Shown here: one piece after another, positions 1-10,922 of the stretch | Layout: each line of letters starts with the position of its first letter | How positions within the stretch are numbered: the stretch's first letter is position 1 | DNA from: Volvox africanus | Taxonomy: Eukaryota; Chlorophyta; Chlorophyceae; Chlamydomonadales; Volvocaceae | NCBI GenBank assembly: GCA_030268105.1 | Contig: BSDZ01000009.1 | Location: forward strand, 1,249,501-1,313,500 | Length of the DNA: 64,000 nucleotides | Direction: 5' to 3' | Position numbers and translations under genes: made by a program | Notes under the pieces: generated by a model | Told to the model about the DNA's origin: nothing | Seen by the model: the letters and a program-made list of their open reading frames with translations, nothing else | The model's database searches: none

Positions 1-389
1 CATTTAAGCCCTTAGCCCCCCAACACCAGCTTCTTGCAAAGCTAGCCAATAGGAGAGACTCGACGGATCCACGCCGCCAGCGGCTGTGTGTGAAGCGACG
101 GCAGCGGTGCGTAGCAAAAGCCAAAAAAGAAGTTAAGGTCTGGAATCAACCAGCTCCACGATGGAATGCGAGTTAGACGGCTGAATAATGAACTTCCGCA
201 GAACGGCGCTAAATGGGCATACGGCCGCCAGCATTCTATACCCTCGTCGGGCGTAACAACATCTGTAGGAACATCCGGAGTACAGGACTCAACACACTCG
301 AAGGTACTCCTCCTCAGTGGTCTGTTCCACGCGCAGCTAGAGCTTGTCGAGCTGGTCACCGCCATTGAGACCGCTGCCAATCGCCTCAC
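1..389 (-). other. unresolved intron/exon continuation of DPH6
   Basis: Lies downstream of the last DPH6 exon I can place. The donor following 390 is a good GTGAGG. Open reading on the minus strand continues as Ser/Thr-rich translation, but it does not resemble the DPH6 C-terminus, so I treat it as intron or edge sequence. Confidence 0.4.
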
Positions 390-1411
390 CTTAACCAGGA
401 TCGCCTCCACGCCGCTCTCCACCATACCCCTGCAGCCAGTCATGGAAGGCGGACCGTTCCATTGTTGGGAAAACCAACACCCTCCTCCCTCCCCCAAAGC
501 TACCGTGCAATCCACTGGCCCCAGGTGGAACAAGAGGATGCATAAGGCGGGGCTAGACTGGGGACTACCACTATTGTCGGCACCTAGGCATCCCCTATGG
601 GCGGACACGGCTTTAGGCCAAACGACTTGAGCCTCATGGCATTGCTCTGGTGCTCTTACTGGGACCTAACATATCACCAGTTTCCAGGAGAGGAAACGAA
701 AGGGGTATAGAAAGCGGATGGACCCAGTCATCGGAACCCATGGGCGGAGGGGATATGGGTGAATGGCTGTCACAGATGGGAGGGCGAACCTTAGCAACAG
801 ACGCTGGGGTTGGTGCCAAAGGTACGCCAGAGACACGAGGTTGAGGCGGCTGCAGACGTTCTCCACGCGCAGGCGCTGGTAGTCCGATGCTATCGCACCC
901 GACGCCACAGCTTGAATTCCAGGAACATTTTCTTTGACGTATGCGAGCAGGTGGTAAAGGTCTTCTACCTCGTCGCCCTCAGTTGGCGAGTAGCCGAGGT
1001 CTTGAACGCTGCTTGTACCTGATATACGCTTTCGGAAGAGCGGCAGGCCCATGCATGATGCGTAAGCCCCGATGAGCTGGTGTCCCACCTGTCGGGGAAG
1101 CCGGGATCTTTGATGAGGCGCGCGCGGGCTTTGCAATTGGGTTGGTCCCCGCACGAGAAACAGCGGGACCCGCTCAGACTTTGCATAAAATCAATTATGC
1201 ATATCGATGACATGCATGTGCCTTGGCCCCCACGCTACGCCAATGGCCGCAACCTGCCCACCGTTTGGAAGCAGAATGAGTCCAGCTCGTCGGAAGCCGA
1301 TTCCTCCGGCAGTAAGTTGGCAAGAGCAACAATATCATGACCATGCTGCTTACATAATTGCATAGAGTAACATGAATCCTTGCCACCTGATACGAGTGCA
1401 ACTACGCGCAT
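390..1411 (-). CDS. DPH6: DPH6, diphthine-ammonia ligase (5' part; continues off the left edge)
   Basis: Catalyses the last, ATP-dependent amidation in diphthamide synthesis on elongation factor 2 in the cytosol. Seen: three exons, 1262-1411, 790-1088 and 390-429, joined by GT..AG introns with continuous phase. The ATG at 1411 starts a PP-loop N-terminus, MRVVALVSGGKDSCYSMQL, with the SGGKDS nucleotide-binding motif at residues 8-13. Exon 2 carries the family signatures GDEVEDLYHLL and SDYQRLRVENVCSRLNL; exon 3 gives VESGVEAILVK. Known: this order is diagnostic of the ATP_bind_4/DPH6 family. The downstream GGEYET region was not found in bases 1-390, so the remaining exons lie beyond the window or in the unresolved edge. 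The start is only about 270 bp from a large inverted-repeat element and faces the gene at 5545. Confidence 0.9.
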
Positions 1412-1682
1412 GGTACAGTCCTCCTCGCAGGCACTCCGGAAGAAGAATTATTAAGCCATGTTCTTCAGCATCGATGCCTCAACAAACACATTTTAGTTGG
1501 GCGCTTACGCGCTGCGTAGCGCAGGCGCGAAGGTAATCGTTCGAATATGTGAACGAGGTAACTGCGTCAGGGGAAGGAAACTTACGAAATACTCACTGTT
1601 CCTGAAGTCAACGCTCTGGTACAAAGCCGTGTGCGTGCATTGCATATGCAGTGCCATTTTTGTCAACGGCCCATGCACGTAC

Positions 1683-2036
1683 CCAGCTAGGTCTCCCGGT
1701 CAAGTGTCGGCCTCTACGTGGGACTATACGACACGTGGGATCCCACGTATCATGGGCGTCACAAACTAATATGATCTTACCAGAAGGCACAAACCTGAAC
1801 TCACAAAAATTTCGGTGTACCATTACACGCAGGACACCATTATACGTTGGACACTATGTAGAGCGACGCAAAGCCACCAAAGTTACCGCGAGTCATATTG
1901 TGTCCTTCCTCGCCTGCTCCATAGCGCAGCAATCTGGCTTATGCTCTGTTATACCGATAATGAATATAGGATTTTTGAAGTGCATCCAAAGATGTAGTGA
2001 CATGAGTGTACTTGCAGCGATCGCAAGATTAAACTG
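1683..2036 (+). repeat. left terminal inverted repeat of the 3.7-kb element
   Basis: Imperfect reverse complement of 5028-5373, differing by scattered substitutions and a few small indels. The similarity stops just before the first internal unit, which starts at 2041. Confidence 0.85.
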
Positions 2037-2040
2037 TTCC

Positions 2041-3120
2041 TAGGACATTGCACGCTCCATTTCAGCTACTCGAGACTTAGGAAATGGTAAAACATGATTG
2101 TAGCAAGTACTCAGAGCCCGCGCCGCAACCTTTGTGTGACGCACATGACTTGCCCCCTCCAGGACAGGAAAATCGACTCTTCGAAACACACCTGAACATT
2201 CAGTAGCCATGACGTATCAACGAACGAGCAGACCCAGAGGGGAGACAATACACCTCATCCCCGGACGGACGTTCTAACCATGACAAGGGTGCTTGGCCAA
2301 AAATCACACAGCAAGGCTGTTTGGGGCCGAAGAAATTATGCCTACTCACTCCAGGCCTCACTTATTTACTCCGTTACTCAATTGCTCCATCCATCCTTCC
2401 CTCCCTCCCTCCCTCTGTCCATCTCAACTTACATTCATTCAGCCGTCTCTCCCATCCTCCTCCCCTTCCCCTCCGTCCGTCCCTTCCTCCGTCCCTCCCT
2501 ACCTATATCCCTTTTCCCCCTCCATCCGTCCCTCCATCCCTCCCCCACTTCCGTCCGTCCCTCCGTCCCTCCCTCCCTACCTATATCTCTCCCCCCCCCA
2601 TCCATCCATCCCTCCGTCCTTCCCCCTTTTCGTCCGTCCGCACATCCATCCTTCCGTCCCTTCATCCTTCCCCCCTTGGCCGTCCATCCAGTCCTCCCTC
2701 CCCGTCCGTCCGGCCGTCCCTCCCTCCCTCCAACCCTTGCCCCTCGTCTGTCTGTCCGACCCTCCCTGCCCCGTCCATCCCTCTGTCCGTCCCGCCCTCC
2801 CTCCTGCCCCGTCTGTCCGCCCTTCCGTCCCTCCATCCCTTTCCCTTCGTTCGTCCGTCCGGCCCTCCCCCCTCGTCTGTCCGTCCCTCCCTCCCTCCCC
2901 TCCTCTCATACCGTCTCTCTCCCCCTGTCCCGCAGTTCCTCTCTCCCACCTCCCTTCCCCATCCTCCCTCTGTCCCACTTTCTCCCTGTCTCTCCCTTCC
3001 TCCGTCCCTACCTTCCTCCATCCCTCGGTCCCTCCATTCCTTCCTCCGTCCACCATTCCCTCCCTCCTACCCTTTAAGCACGGGTTACCGCTACTCTTGT
3101 GCCAACAGGTAGAGGACCCG
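2041..3120 (+). repeat. internal unit, copy 1
   Basis: Begins TAGGACATTGCACGCTCC and shares about 350 bp of unique lead sequence with copy 2 at 3714, including CAAGTACTCAGAGCCCGCGCC, the phrase around GGGGAGACAATACACCTCATCC and GGCCAAAAATCACACAGCAA. It then runs into TCCC/TCCG minisatellite DNA and ends with GTTACCGCTACTCTTGTGCC. A homopurine block follows. Confidence 0.85.
2390..3075 (+). repeat. homopyrimidine minisatellite (TCCC/TCCG-type)
   Basis: About 690 bp of almost pure pyrimidine, built from CCTC, CGTC and CATC tetramers. It gives Ser/Pro/Arg-rich open frames on one strand and Gly/Arg/Glu-rich frames on the other. I treat these as composition artefacts rather than genes. Confidence 0.9.
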
Positions 3121-3122
3121 CC

Positions 3123-3340
3123 CGGAAGGGAGGGACGGAGGGACGGACGGAGGGGGGCGGAGGGAGGGCTTGACGGATGGTGGGGGGATGGGATAGAGGG
3201 AGGTGGGAAGGAAGGGAGGGCCCAATAAAGGAAAGGAGGTTTGGAGAGACGGAGGGATGAATGGAGATAGGGAGGTAAGTAGAGAGGGCAGGAGGGATGG
3301 CGGGAGGGATAGAGGGAGGGAGGGCCGATTGGTGGGCTGG
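3123..3340 (+). repeat. homopurine block complementary in composition to the minisatellite
   Basis: GGGA/GGAC-rich stretch following copy 1. It is the opposite-strand counterpart of the pyrimidine tract, so the two could fold back or form triplex DNA. Confidence 0.75.
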
Positions 3341-3713
3341 CGCCCACTACAGTTGTCTTCAGATTCTGATATCTGTCTCCCCTTTCCTGTTCCTCCCTGC
3401 CCCCTCTCTTCTCACCCCTTTCCCCTCTCCCTCTTCCGTTCCTCTTCCTTTTCCCGTTACTGCCTCTCCCTCCTCCCCTATCCCATTCCTCCCACTCCCG
3501 TCTATCATGCAATGTGTGCCAACGTGGCACGTTCTAAAGAGGAATACAGCTTCTAGGGAACTGCTGACCAGATGGGGATTGCACAATTATTTAAGCTCAC
3601 CAGTTCCTTGATGCACTTGATCACTTTGGTGGCAAACTGGTTATGTATAGAGTGTATCATTCCATAGCTGACTAGGAAGGGCTGAGAAGGCTTATAGATG
3701 GCGGTGGTATTAG

Positions 3714-4625
3714 TAGGACATTGCACGCTCCATTTCAGTTACTCAAGACTTAGGAAATGGTAAAACACGATAGCAGCAAGTACTCAGAGCCCGCGCCGCA
3801 GCCTTTGTATGACGCACATAACTTGCCCCCTCCAGGACAGGAAAATCGACTCCCTGAAACACCTGAACAAGGACGTTCAGTGGCCATGATGTATCGACAA
3901 ACGAGCAGACCCAGAGGGGAGACAATACACCTCATCCCCGCATGGATGGTCTATCCATGACGCTGAAGGATGCTTGGCCAAAAATCACACAGCAAAGTTA
4001 TTTGGGGCCCAAGAAAATTATGCCTGCTCACTCCAGGCCTCACTTAGTTACTCCGTTACTCAATTCCTCCGTCCATCCCTCCCTCCGTCCGTTCCCCCCT
4101 CTGTCCCTCCCTTCCTCCCTCCCTCCGTCCCTCCCTCCCTCCGTCCCTCCCTCCATCCGTCCATCCCAACGTCCTTACCTTCATTCAGCCCTCCCACCCA
4201 TTCCCCACCCTTCCTCACCCCGTCCGTCCGTTCCTTCCTCCCTTCCCCCCTTACGTCCGTCCCTCTGTCCCTCCCTCCCTCCCTACCCTTATCCCTTCCC
4301 CCCCTCCATCCGTCCCTCCGTCGCCCCCCTTTGTCTGTGCGTCCGTTCCTCCTCTTTCGTCCGTCCCTCCCTCCATCCCTCGCTCGTCTCTCCGTCCCGC
4401 CCTCCATCCATCCATCCATCCCCGCTCGTCCATCCGTCCATCCCTTCGTCAGCGATCATTACCAGCGTTTCGATGTTCGTCTCCCTCCTTCCCTTCCCAA
4501 TCATCCCTCTGTCCCTCTTTCTCCCCGTCCCTCCCTTCCTGTGTCCCTCCCGTCCCGCCGTCCCTTGGTCCCTCGCTTCATTCCTTCCTTTAACCACGAG
4601 TTACCGCCACTCTTGTGCCAACGGG
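3714..4625 (+). repeat. internal unit, copy 2
   Basis: Direct, diverged repeat of copy 1 with the same order: unique lead, pyrimidine minisatellite from about 4064, then GTTACCGCCACTCTTGTGCC. It is followed by an inverted copy of its own end, forming a hairpin that copy 1 lacks. Confidence 0.85.
4064..4590 (+). repeat. homopyrimidine minisatellite, second block
   Basis: Same tetramer family as 2390-3075, within internal unit copy 2. Confidence 0.85.
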
Positions 4626-4675
4626 TAGAGGGCCCGTTGGCACAAGAGTGGGGGAAACCCGTGGTTCAAGGAAGG
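4583..4675. repeat. long hairpin, 43-bp arms and 7-nt loop
   Basis: Left arm 4583-4625 and right arm 4633-4675 are reverse complements at 39 of 43 positions, around the loop TAGAGGG. The core is CCACTCTTGTGCCAACGGG. Confidence 0.9.
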
Positions 4676-5027
4676 GAGGGAGAGAATGACAGACGGGGCT
4701 TACCGGCCTGAATTCACCCCAACAAACCAACCGGCTTTTGTGGCCTGATGGAAAGGAGCCGGATAAACGATGATTTATGATAAATAGGAAATCTATTATT
4801 TATTGCTTAGGAGGTGTTTGCCTGGCTGCTTCATCCTTTGTATGTTGCAGGCGGCAGATTCCCATCAAACAGCTGCTGGTACCACTGCACTTGAAATTGG
4901 CCACATGAAGCTGAAAGCTGAAGTCCCGTACATTCATTCAACGAACCCCCTTCATCAATCGGAGGCAACTTGTGTTGATCTTGCCTCTGATTTCAGCCTT
5001 GCACAGCCCTTATATCCCCCTTCTCTC

Positions 5028-5373
5028 CAGTTTAATGTTGCAAAGATTGCGATCGCCATGCAATGGATGCACTTCAAAAATCCTATATTCACTATCGGTA
5101 TAACAAAGCCTAAGCCAGAATGCTGCGCAATGGATAAGGCGAGGGAGGGCGCAATATGACTCGCAGTAACTTTGGTGGCTTTGCGTCGACGTCACTCTAC
5201 GTAGTGCCCAACGTATAATGGTGTCCTGCGTATAATGGTATACCGAAATTTTTGTGAGATCTGATTTGTGCCCTCTGGTAAGATCATATTGGATTGTGAC
5301 ACCCACGAGACGTGGGGATGCCACGTGTCGTATAGTCCCACGTAGAGCCCGACTTGACCGGGACCTAGCTGCC
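5028..5373 (-). repeat. right terminal inverted repeat of the 3.7-kb element
   Basis: Reverse complement partner of 1683-2036. The inner end carries GCGATCGC and the phrase AATCCTATATTC, both mirrored in the left copy. Confidence 0.85.
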
Positions 5374-5544
5374 GTACCTAAAATGAAAAGGCAATCACTT
5401 ACTAATGTGATTTATTTATTATTTACATCACATTAAGTTATCTTATACCTGCAAAGAAGGGGCTCGACTCAAAGGCTTTGACAAGCTGTCGTCGCCGTCG
5501 TCACCCACTCGCTCCTGTGTTGGAGACGTATACTCGTGTAGCTC

Positions 5545-8500
5545 ATGAGTCAAGGAAAGCAAGCAGGTGATGGAGAAATGGACAAAAAGGAGGCCTGGAA
5601 TGAGAAGGACCAGAGTATCACTGTCTCGGAGGGCACAGAATTTCTTTACAATCTTACGCTACGGGCAAAGGTGATGGACAGGAAGTCGGATCATGAAAAC
5701 TCCAGACCAGAGCAGGCGGGTTAACCGTCTACTGAGTTTTTGCTTCTGCAGGTTGACTCAAAACCAAATGATATTTACAGTGTCCTCATTGACCCAAAGT
5801 CAGTTTCGATATTCCGATCTATCAAGGTGTGGTTCCTGTAGGGGTCTGGACTGTTGCAAGCTCCACGAGATAAGCACTGGGCACGGGTGTGTAATATGGA
5901 TCCTTGCAATAGCTATAAACTCACAAGATCCCGCGTAACTTTTCATCAGCTGCTTTTCGGAAAGGCTTCTTGACCCCATGCCTGTCTTGAACATGCTGAC
6001 TCGACTGCATAACCTACAGCAACCTTTTAGGTGTTAATCGGAACACGCCATTTTGTGACAGTGCTTAGTGAGTATTCGCGACCGCTGGACGCTCCTTGCA
6101 CATGGATTTTCTCGGGCCTTGCTTCAAATCATCCGCCGCCACACCGCCGCCGCTGCATTCGGTACCCTCCCCGCCGACCCACTGAACTCTTGCAAACCCG
6201 CGGCGCATTAGAAACGAACATCGCCATAGTAGCTGGATCCTAAACGGGGCATTCCTGTCGACCCCTTCCTGTAGACCTCAGTATGGAGGGCGTGAGTCTG
6301 GGGCGAAATGGCGACTACGTCGTGCCGCCATCGACAAAGCGTGCTTCCTTACACGGAGAAATTCCTGTTCTCCAGGCTATGCCAACCAATCTACCCATCC
6401 ACCCGCATTACGGTGATGCCTAAGAAGTGACATGAATCGCGCGGCTTTCTCAATTTTGCTCCCTCGCTTAGGAGTGCACGTACCGCCGGGTGCTTGAGGA
6501 TGACGGCAAAGGACGCCGGAAACTGGAGGTGGGCCACCGAGCCCTCGCACGTTTCCTCTTCATCAACATCACCTTTGTAAGTGCGCCACAGTTGCCGGTG
6601 TGAAGGATACCCGGGTTGGACCCACAGATGCACATGAACCTGTGGATTTTGCTGTTTGCTTGGAGCAGCATCTATATGCAACCTGGTAGGTAATCAGTGA
6701 CTGCTGGAAAAGGACGCACATTCTCATTCTGGGGAAAAACACGTTCTTGGTTTGCCGTGGTCCGGGGCTTCGGGGCCCATCCTCTCCCATTGCCTGAAGG
6801 CTGCCTTGTGTGGTGTGTCGGGCATTGGAGCGTTCATGAAAACGATGGAAGACGGTCATGAATAACCGAAGGCTCCCATTTATCTTTACCGGGAACACCA
6901 TCGTAGGAGACTCATTTGTACGTGTGGGAGGACGACATCGAGAGGACGGTGAGGCAGGCATGGGGTTATCTCGAGGAACCACCAGGCAATGATAGCGGCA
7001 ATACTGGCTGTGTGGCCCAGCAGTCGCAAAATGAACACACGCACTACAATGTGGCTTGGAATCCATCTGCATGCGAACCATTCGTGGTTATTTCCTCTTT
7101 TATTAGTATGTACATCTGTTCCTTTACTTTGCCCAATGCATCACACCTGTGCTCATCAAAGTTTTAATCGTACGCAGATCAAGTTCCAGATGGCACGGCC
7201 GGGCATGATGCAAAAGGCGCGACGAGCGAGATGGCTTATGGGTTAGGGGCAGCTCCTAACGCTGTCAAGCGGCGAATATTCACATGAAAAATGTGTTCAT
7301 GCCCACTCGGTTGTGTAGAAGAAAAAGCCGAGGGAACGTTACGCACCTGCCCGAAGTGAATGGTCCAACTGGCCGAGTGGACGTCTCAGCGTCCAGTACG
7401 TGCCGCGCCCCTCACCACGCAAGTGGGGAATTTGGGTTCATGCTTGCCGCACCGCCAAGATTGCGTATACTGCAATTACTCAATTGCATGCGGTAATGCA
7501 ACTATATAGGTTTGGGTCCCTTTTTTAGGTACACCTACAATGTGCCCGCCCTTGTGCCCCTGACGTGGCACACAACATCCCCTTCCCGTCTGCATATCGC
7601 CAGCACCCCTGTGTGTTTTTCTGCCTCCACATCAACAGGGTGATGCGAAGCTGCTACGCTGCACTTTGACGCTTGTCTAGCCGGCTGCTTTCCTTGCTTA
7701 CCCTTATTATCCTACCTGCCTTCCCACACCATTTGGTAACACCATATTGCCTGTATTTCGTGCCAGTGCTCCGTGTCACTCCATGGGATGCTTTCCGCCA
7801 GCGCTCACGCTTTCTCAAATATTATGCCCCGCTATCTTTTTGCAGTTCGATGGCTGCTGGCGCATCAATCCCTTCACGCAGCAAACCCTAGACAGCATCT
7901 ACCATCCGGAGCGATTAAAAGAGACCAACCATCATGACGGCTTTGGGCCTTTGAACGCCATGAGACTCTTCGGCTTCCTGAACCACCATAGTGAGTGCTC
8001 CACTGCATCTATTGGCTTCCACTGACCTATCACACACTTCATTTTCCTTGGTCCGGAGCTTCTGCGTTGCTAAGCTGAGCGGCAATGACCCGTGGGTCAG
8101 TGACCTCCGTGGAAATTGGAGAAGCCATATTAGCCCCAGTAGGTTATTTACCTGATATATATAATACCGCGTGAGGATGTGTCCTTACGCGCATGGGCTC
8201 TACTTTGCCCTTATCCTTGGCATTTTAAACGGCTGCTTGATTTGCGGCTTGATTGGACAAGTCGCCGCATCAGAGTTCAGATCAGCGGCTTGAGTCCTGG
8301 CTCTCGATCCCAACTCTCATCGCATTTCCCGCATTTTGGTGTTTGCACCGTGCTCTCCGCCATACAGCCGCTCAGGCCTTCACCCGGCTTGCTTCCGCCT
8401 GTCCAACTTTGCCTTGGGGTTTAATGCAGAGGACCCCGAGGCGAATGAGTCACTGGTGACACTGGAACAGAGCATCCTGCCGCGTGGGCGCGTGCCACCA

Positions 8501-9115
8501 GGCATTAAGGGGCTGGTGCGAGGACTGTTTGCGCACCAGATACGTGGCATGATGGAGGACTTGCGAAAAGAACTGCAGCGCCGAAAGGATGGTGAGGGGT
8601 AGAAAATAGGAGGTAAGGGAAAGGTTGTGTACAAGGAATCGGCTCCGTTTGCTAGCATTTCCGCGAAGTATTTCCTGCTCAACAATGTCCCCATAGGGAA
8701 GAAGGGAAAGTGGTGGTAGTGGCGGCAGCATCCCCAGGTGGGGCTGGGGGTGGGTCTTGAAGGTGCATGCGGGAAGGCACGTCCGTTCAAGTCCCAACAC
8801 ACCTTGTTGAAATATGACACAGCAGGCCAACGCCCGCACGGAACACATTCATAGCCGAAACCCGTTGTTGATGGACTCTTCTTGAAGGCTCTCCCTAACT
8901 TACGTCCTCCACCTTAACCTCCTGCTTTTGTTTCGGTCATGCTGTTAGGTACCTCCGTCATGTTAGTGCAAAAGCCGCTGAAGGCAGGGACCGAAGCTGA
9001 CCAAGCAGCAGGGTCCAAGGGCAGGTCTGCTACGGCACCTGCGGCATCCATGTCGCTGGCAGCTCCATCCCTGTGGTCTGCAGCCGCTCCCATAAACATC
9101 ACCGTACAGCTGTGA
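5545..9115 (+). CDS. START/SRPBCC-like lipid-binding protein candidate
   Basis: Predicted 286-aa protein from eight exons: 5545-5670, 5752-5826, 6472-6576, 6907-6948, 7178-7216, 7846-7990, 8430-8591 and 8949-9115. All joins keep phase and the total is a multiple of three. Landmarks are the start MSQGKQAGDGEMDKKEAW, then DIYSVLIDPKSVSIFRSIK, YRRVLEDDGKGRRKLEVGH, LYVWEDDIERT, FQMARPGMMQK, FDGCWRINPFTQ, and LVRGLFAHQIRGMMEDLRKE. The pattern (hydrophobic strand, charged turn, DDG.G...VEV, WEDD, ARPG.M..FDGCW, C-terminal amphipathic helix) matches algal and plant SRPBCC/START-superfamily proteins as I know them, which suggests a lipid ligand. The exact family and ligand are inference. Intron 5 would start with GC rather than GT at 7217. 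If the last intron is not removed, translation stops at 8602. Confidence 0.72.
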
Positions 9116-10922
9116 GAGGAGGAAACCTTTCCCCGCATTCCCCCTCTCTTCCGTCCGAAGATAAACCTGCTGTGGGGCTGTCTGCCTGAACTTGGCCGGC
9201 CCACGAGCTATGCCTGAAGAGCACCCAGGAACCTACCCCCAATGCCACTAACGGACCTGACAAAGGACAGCTCTGGACCTAGACGGCCGACGGCCGACCC
9301 TGGACCTTGACCTGGACCCCCGTTTGTGCCCCGTTTGAGTTCCCAGTGTTTGAGGACAAAGGATGCACCCAAATTAGCCATGCTCAGTGCGCCAAGTTGC
9401 ACGGGAGGAACGGCTCGGCACAAAAAACATGAATTCCCTATCTCTCTGCCCTAGCTCCCGTCAGGCTAACGTATTTATCTAATGTGGTAGATTGGGACCA
9501 TTGTGGCTTTCTGATCTGATTTACAGGGCGAATATTTTTCCGGAAACATGGCGCAAGATATGATTTGGAGGAGGGTCAAATGGAGTTATGGTCGTCTGGG
9601 GATATGCCGTTATGGGGGTTCACTGACCCTGTGTATGACATGAAAAGAATGCCGGATACATCTTGCTGTTCGCTGTTGTCCGTGGGGGGCCGGTGCCATG
9701 CACACCAAAATGCGTATTCACCTCTCATGCGGCTCTGAATACACATGGCTTGCATGCGCCACATAACACGGGTTCGTGCAAGCCGGTTTGGAGGCTCCTC
9801 AGCCCAGTTCCTCGACTATGGACTCTTGATGATCGGCCGGGCATTGTTAGTTGGCTGTTGAGAGGGTTGATGGGAAGGAGAAAGTGAAGGAAGCGGTACA
9901 CCCAACCTGCTCCCGAATATGCTTGACAGCTGTGCCCAATGCAGCAATGGTTACGACCTCCTTCGGGCCTTCCAAAGCTCCATTGTTCGTTTGTGCCTGT
10001 GCTGTGTCACATTTCTTCCTCACACGTGCCACCTATAACCCTGGTGTTTTCCATATCGAGGCCCGTTGCGCCATTGCACGGCTGCAGCAGTGCGTCTGTG
10101 GGTTTTATAAACCGAGCAGAGCCGAGGGTGATTGTGTGCATAGGTCGTTACGGTCGTTATTGGATCGTAGCCGGACCAATGATCAAGCGCGCGCAGGACA
10201 CCACTATGACCATGGGGACGTGTTGGCTAAGAACCCAGCGACGGTCCGCTTATTAAGTCAGTCGGCAACAAAGCTATGTTGGCTACTGAACAATGCCACA
10301 TAGTAACCCGCCATCCCTCGGAGGAGCTGGGAAGGGCGATTATTTGAGTTGAGGTTAACTAGTAGTCGGATGATGGCGTGTGATGGTCACTACGTTAGGA
10401 AAGAGCTTGGAACTTTAAAAGAGCAGCTACGGGCTGTGTTGGAAAGGGTTGGACGACCTGTTTGAAGCTCAAATTAACACTTTGAGGGACTGCGGAAACG
10501 TAAATAGGTAACATGCCTTCGACTGTTTTAGTTGATTAACAACGAGCCATGGGCGCTATGGTAAAGAGATGGGCGCCAGTTTAGCACTTCAATATTTGCT
10601 AAGGTCAAGTGCGTATGAGGTAGAGCCGTCATTTGGATTTGGAAGGAAGACTGCACCCCGGCAAGGGCTTAAGGCGCTTAAAGTGGACAGGGGCTCGCTC
10701 CCAGCCATGAGGACAGCGCCACTAATGCATGGCACCATAACTCTTGATGATGGTGGCTAGCTAAACAACATGGCGAGGAAACAGAGACACTAAGGAATTA
10801 GTCCCTCATGTCAGGGTTTGGGGTTTCAGCCCGTGAGGTCACCTCCAGCCGAACCTGATCTTCACACCAGATGGCATCCGTGTCGCCCGCAGCTCCGTGG
10901 CTGCAACAGACTAAAACTAATC
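9116..10922. other. intergenic, no confident gene
   Basis: Convergent interval between the START-like gene (+) and the PAP2-C gene (-). Only short open frames occur. A 30-codon frame starting at 10373 encodes a helix-like RKELGTLKEQLRAVLERVGR, and a minus frame at 9847-10032 contains KEVVTIAALGTAVKHI. Neither shows splice partners or enough length to call. Confidence 0.5.

Larger units (their letters stand above)
1683..5373. mobile_element. 3.7-kb non-autonomous element with ~350-bp terminal inverted repeats
   Basis: Seen: bases 1683-2036 and 5028-5373 are imperfect inverted copies of each other. Shared blocks include AGCTAGGTC..CCGGTCAAGT at the outer ends, GGGACTATACGACACGTGG, CACAAAAATTTCGGT, and AATATAGGATTTTTGAAGTG near the inner ends. 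GTAC abuts both outer ends (1679-1682 and 5374-5377) and could be a 4-bp target duplication or a palindromic terminus. The interior holds two tandem copies of a unit dominated by TCCC/TCCG repeats and no recognisable transposase. Inference: a MITE-like or foldback DNA transposon mobilised in trans. It lies between the divergent starts of DPH6 (1411) and the START-like gene (5545). Confidence 0.8.

Noticed and set aside
2280..3530. Long Ser/Pro-rich (+) and Gly/Arg/Glu-rich (-) open frames
   Set aside because: They are translations of a pyrimidine/purine minisatellite in all frames; no start context, splice sites or domain.
3942..4711. Second set of Pro/Ser-rich frames
   Set aside because: Same minisatellite in internal unit copy 2.
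9847..10032. Minus ORF with EVVTIAALGTAVKHI, faintly Alba-like
   Set aside because: Too short, and key Alba positions are missing; no splice partners.
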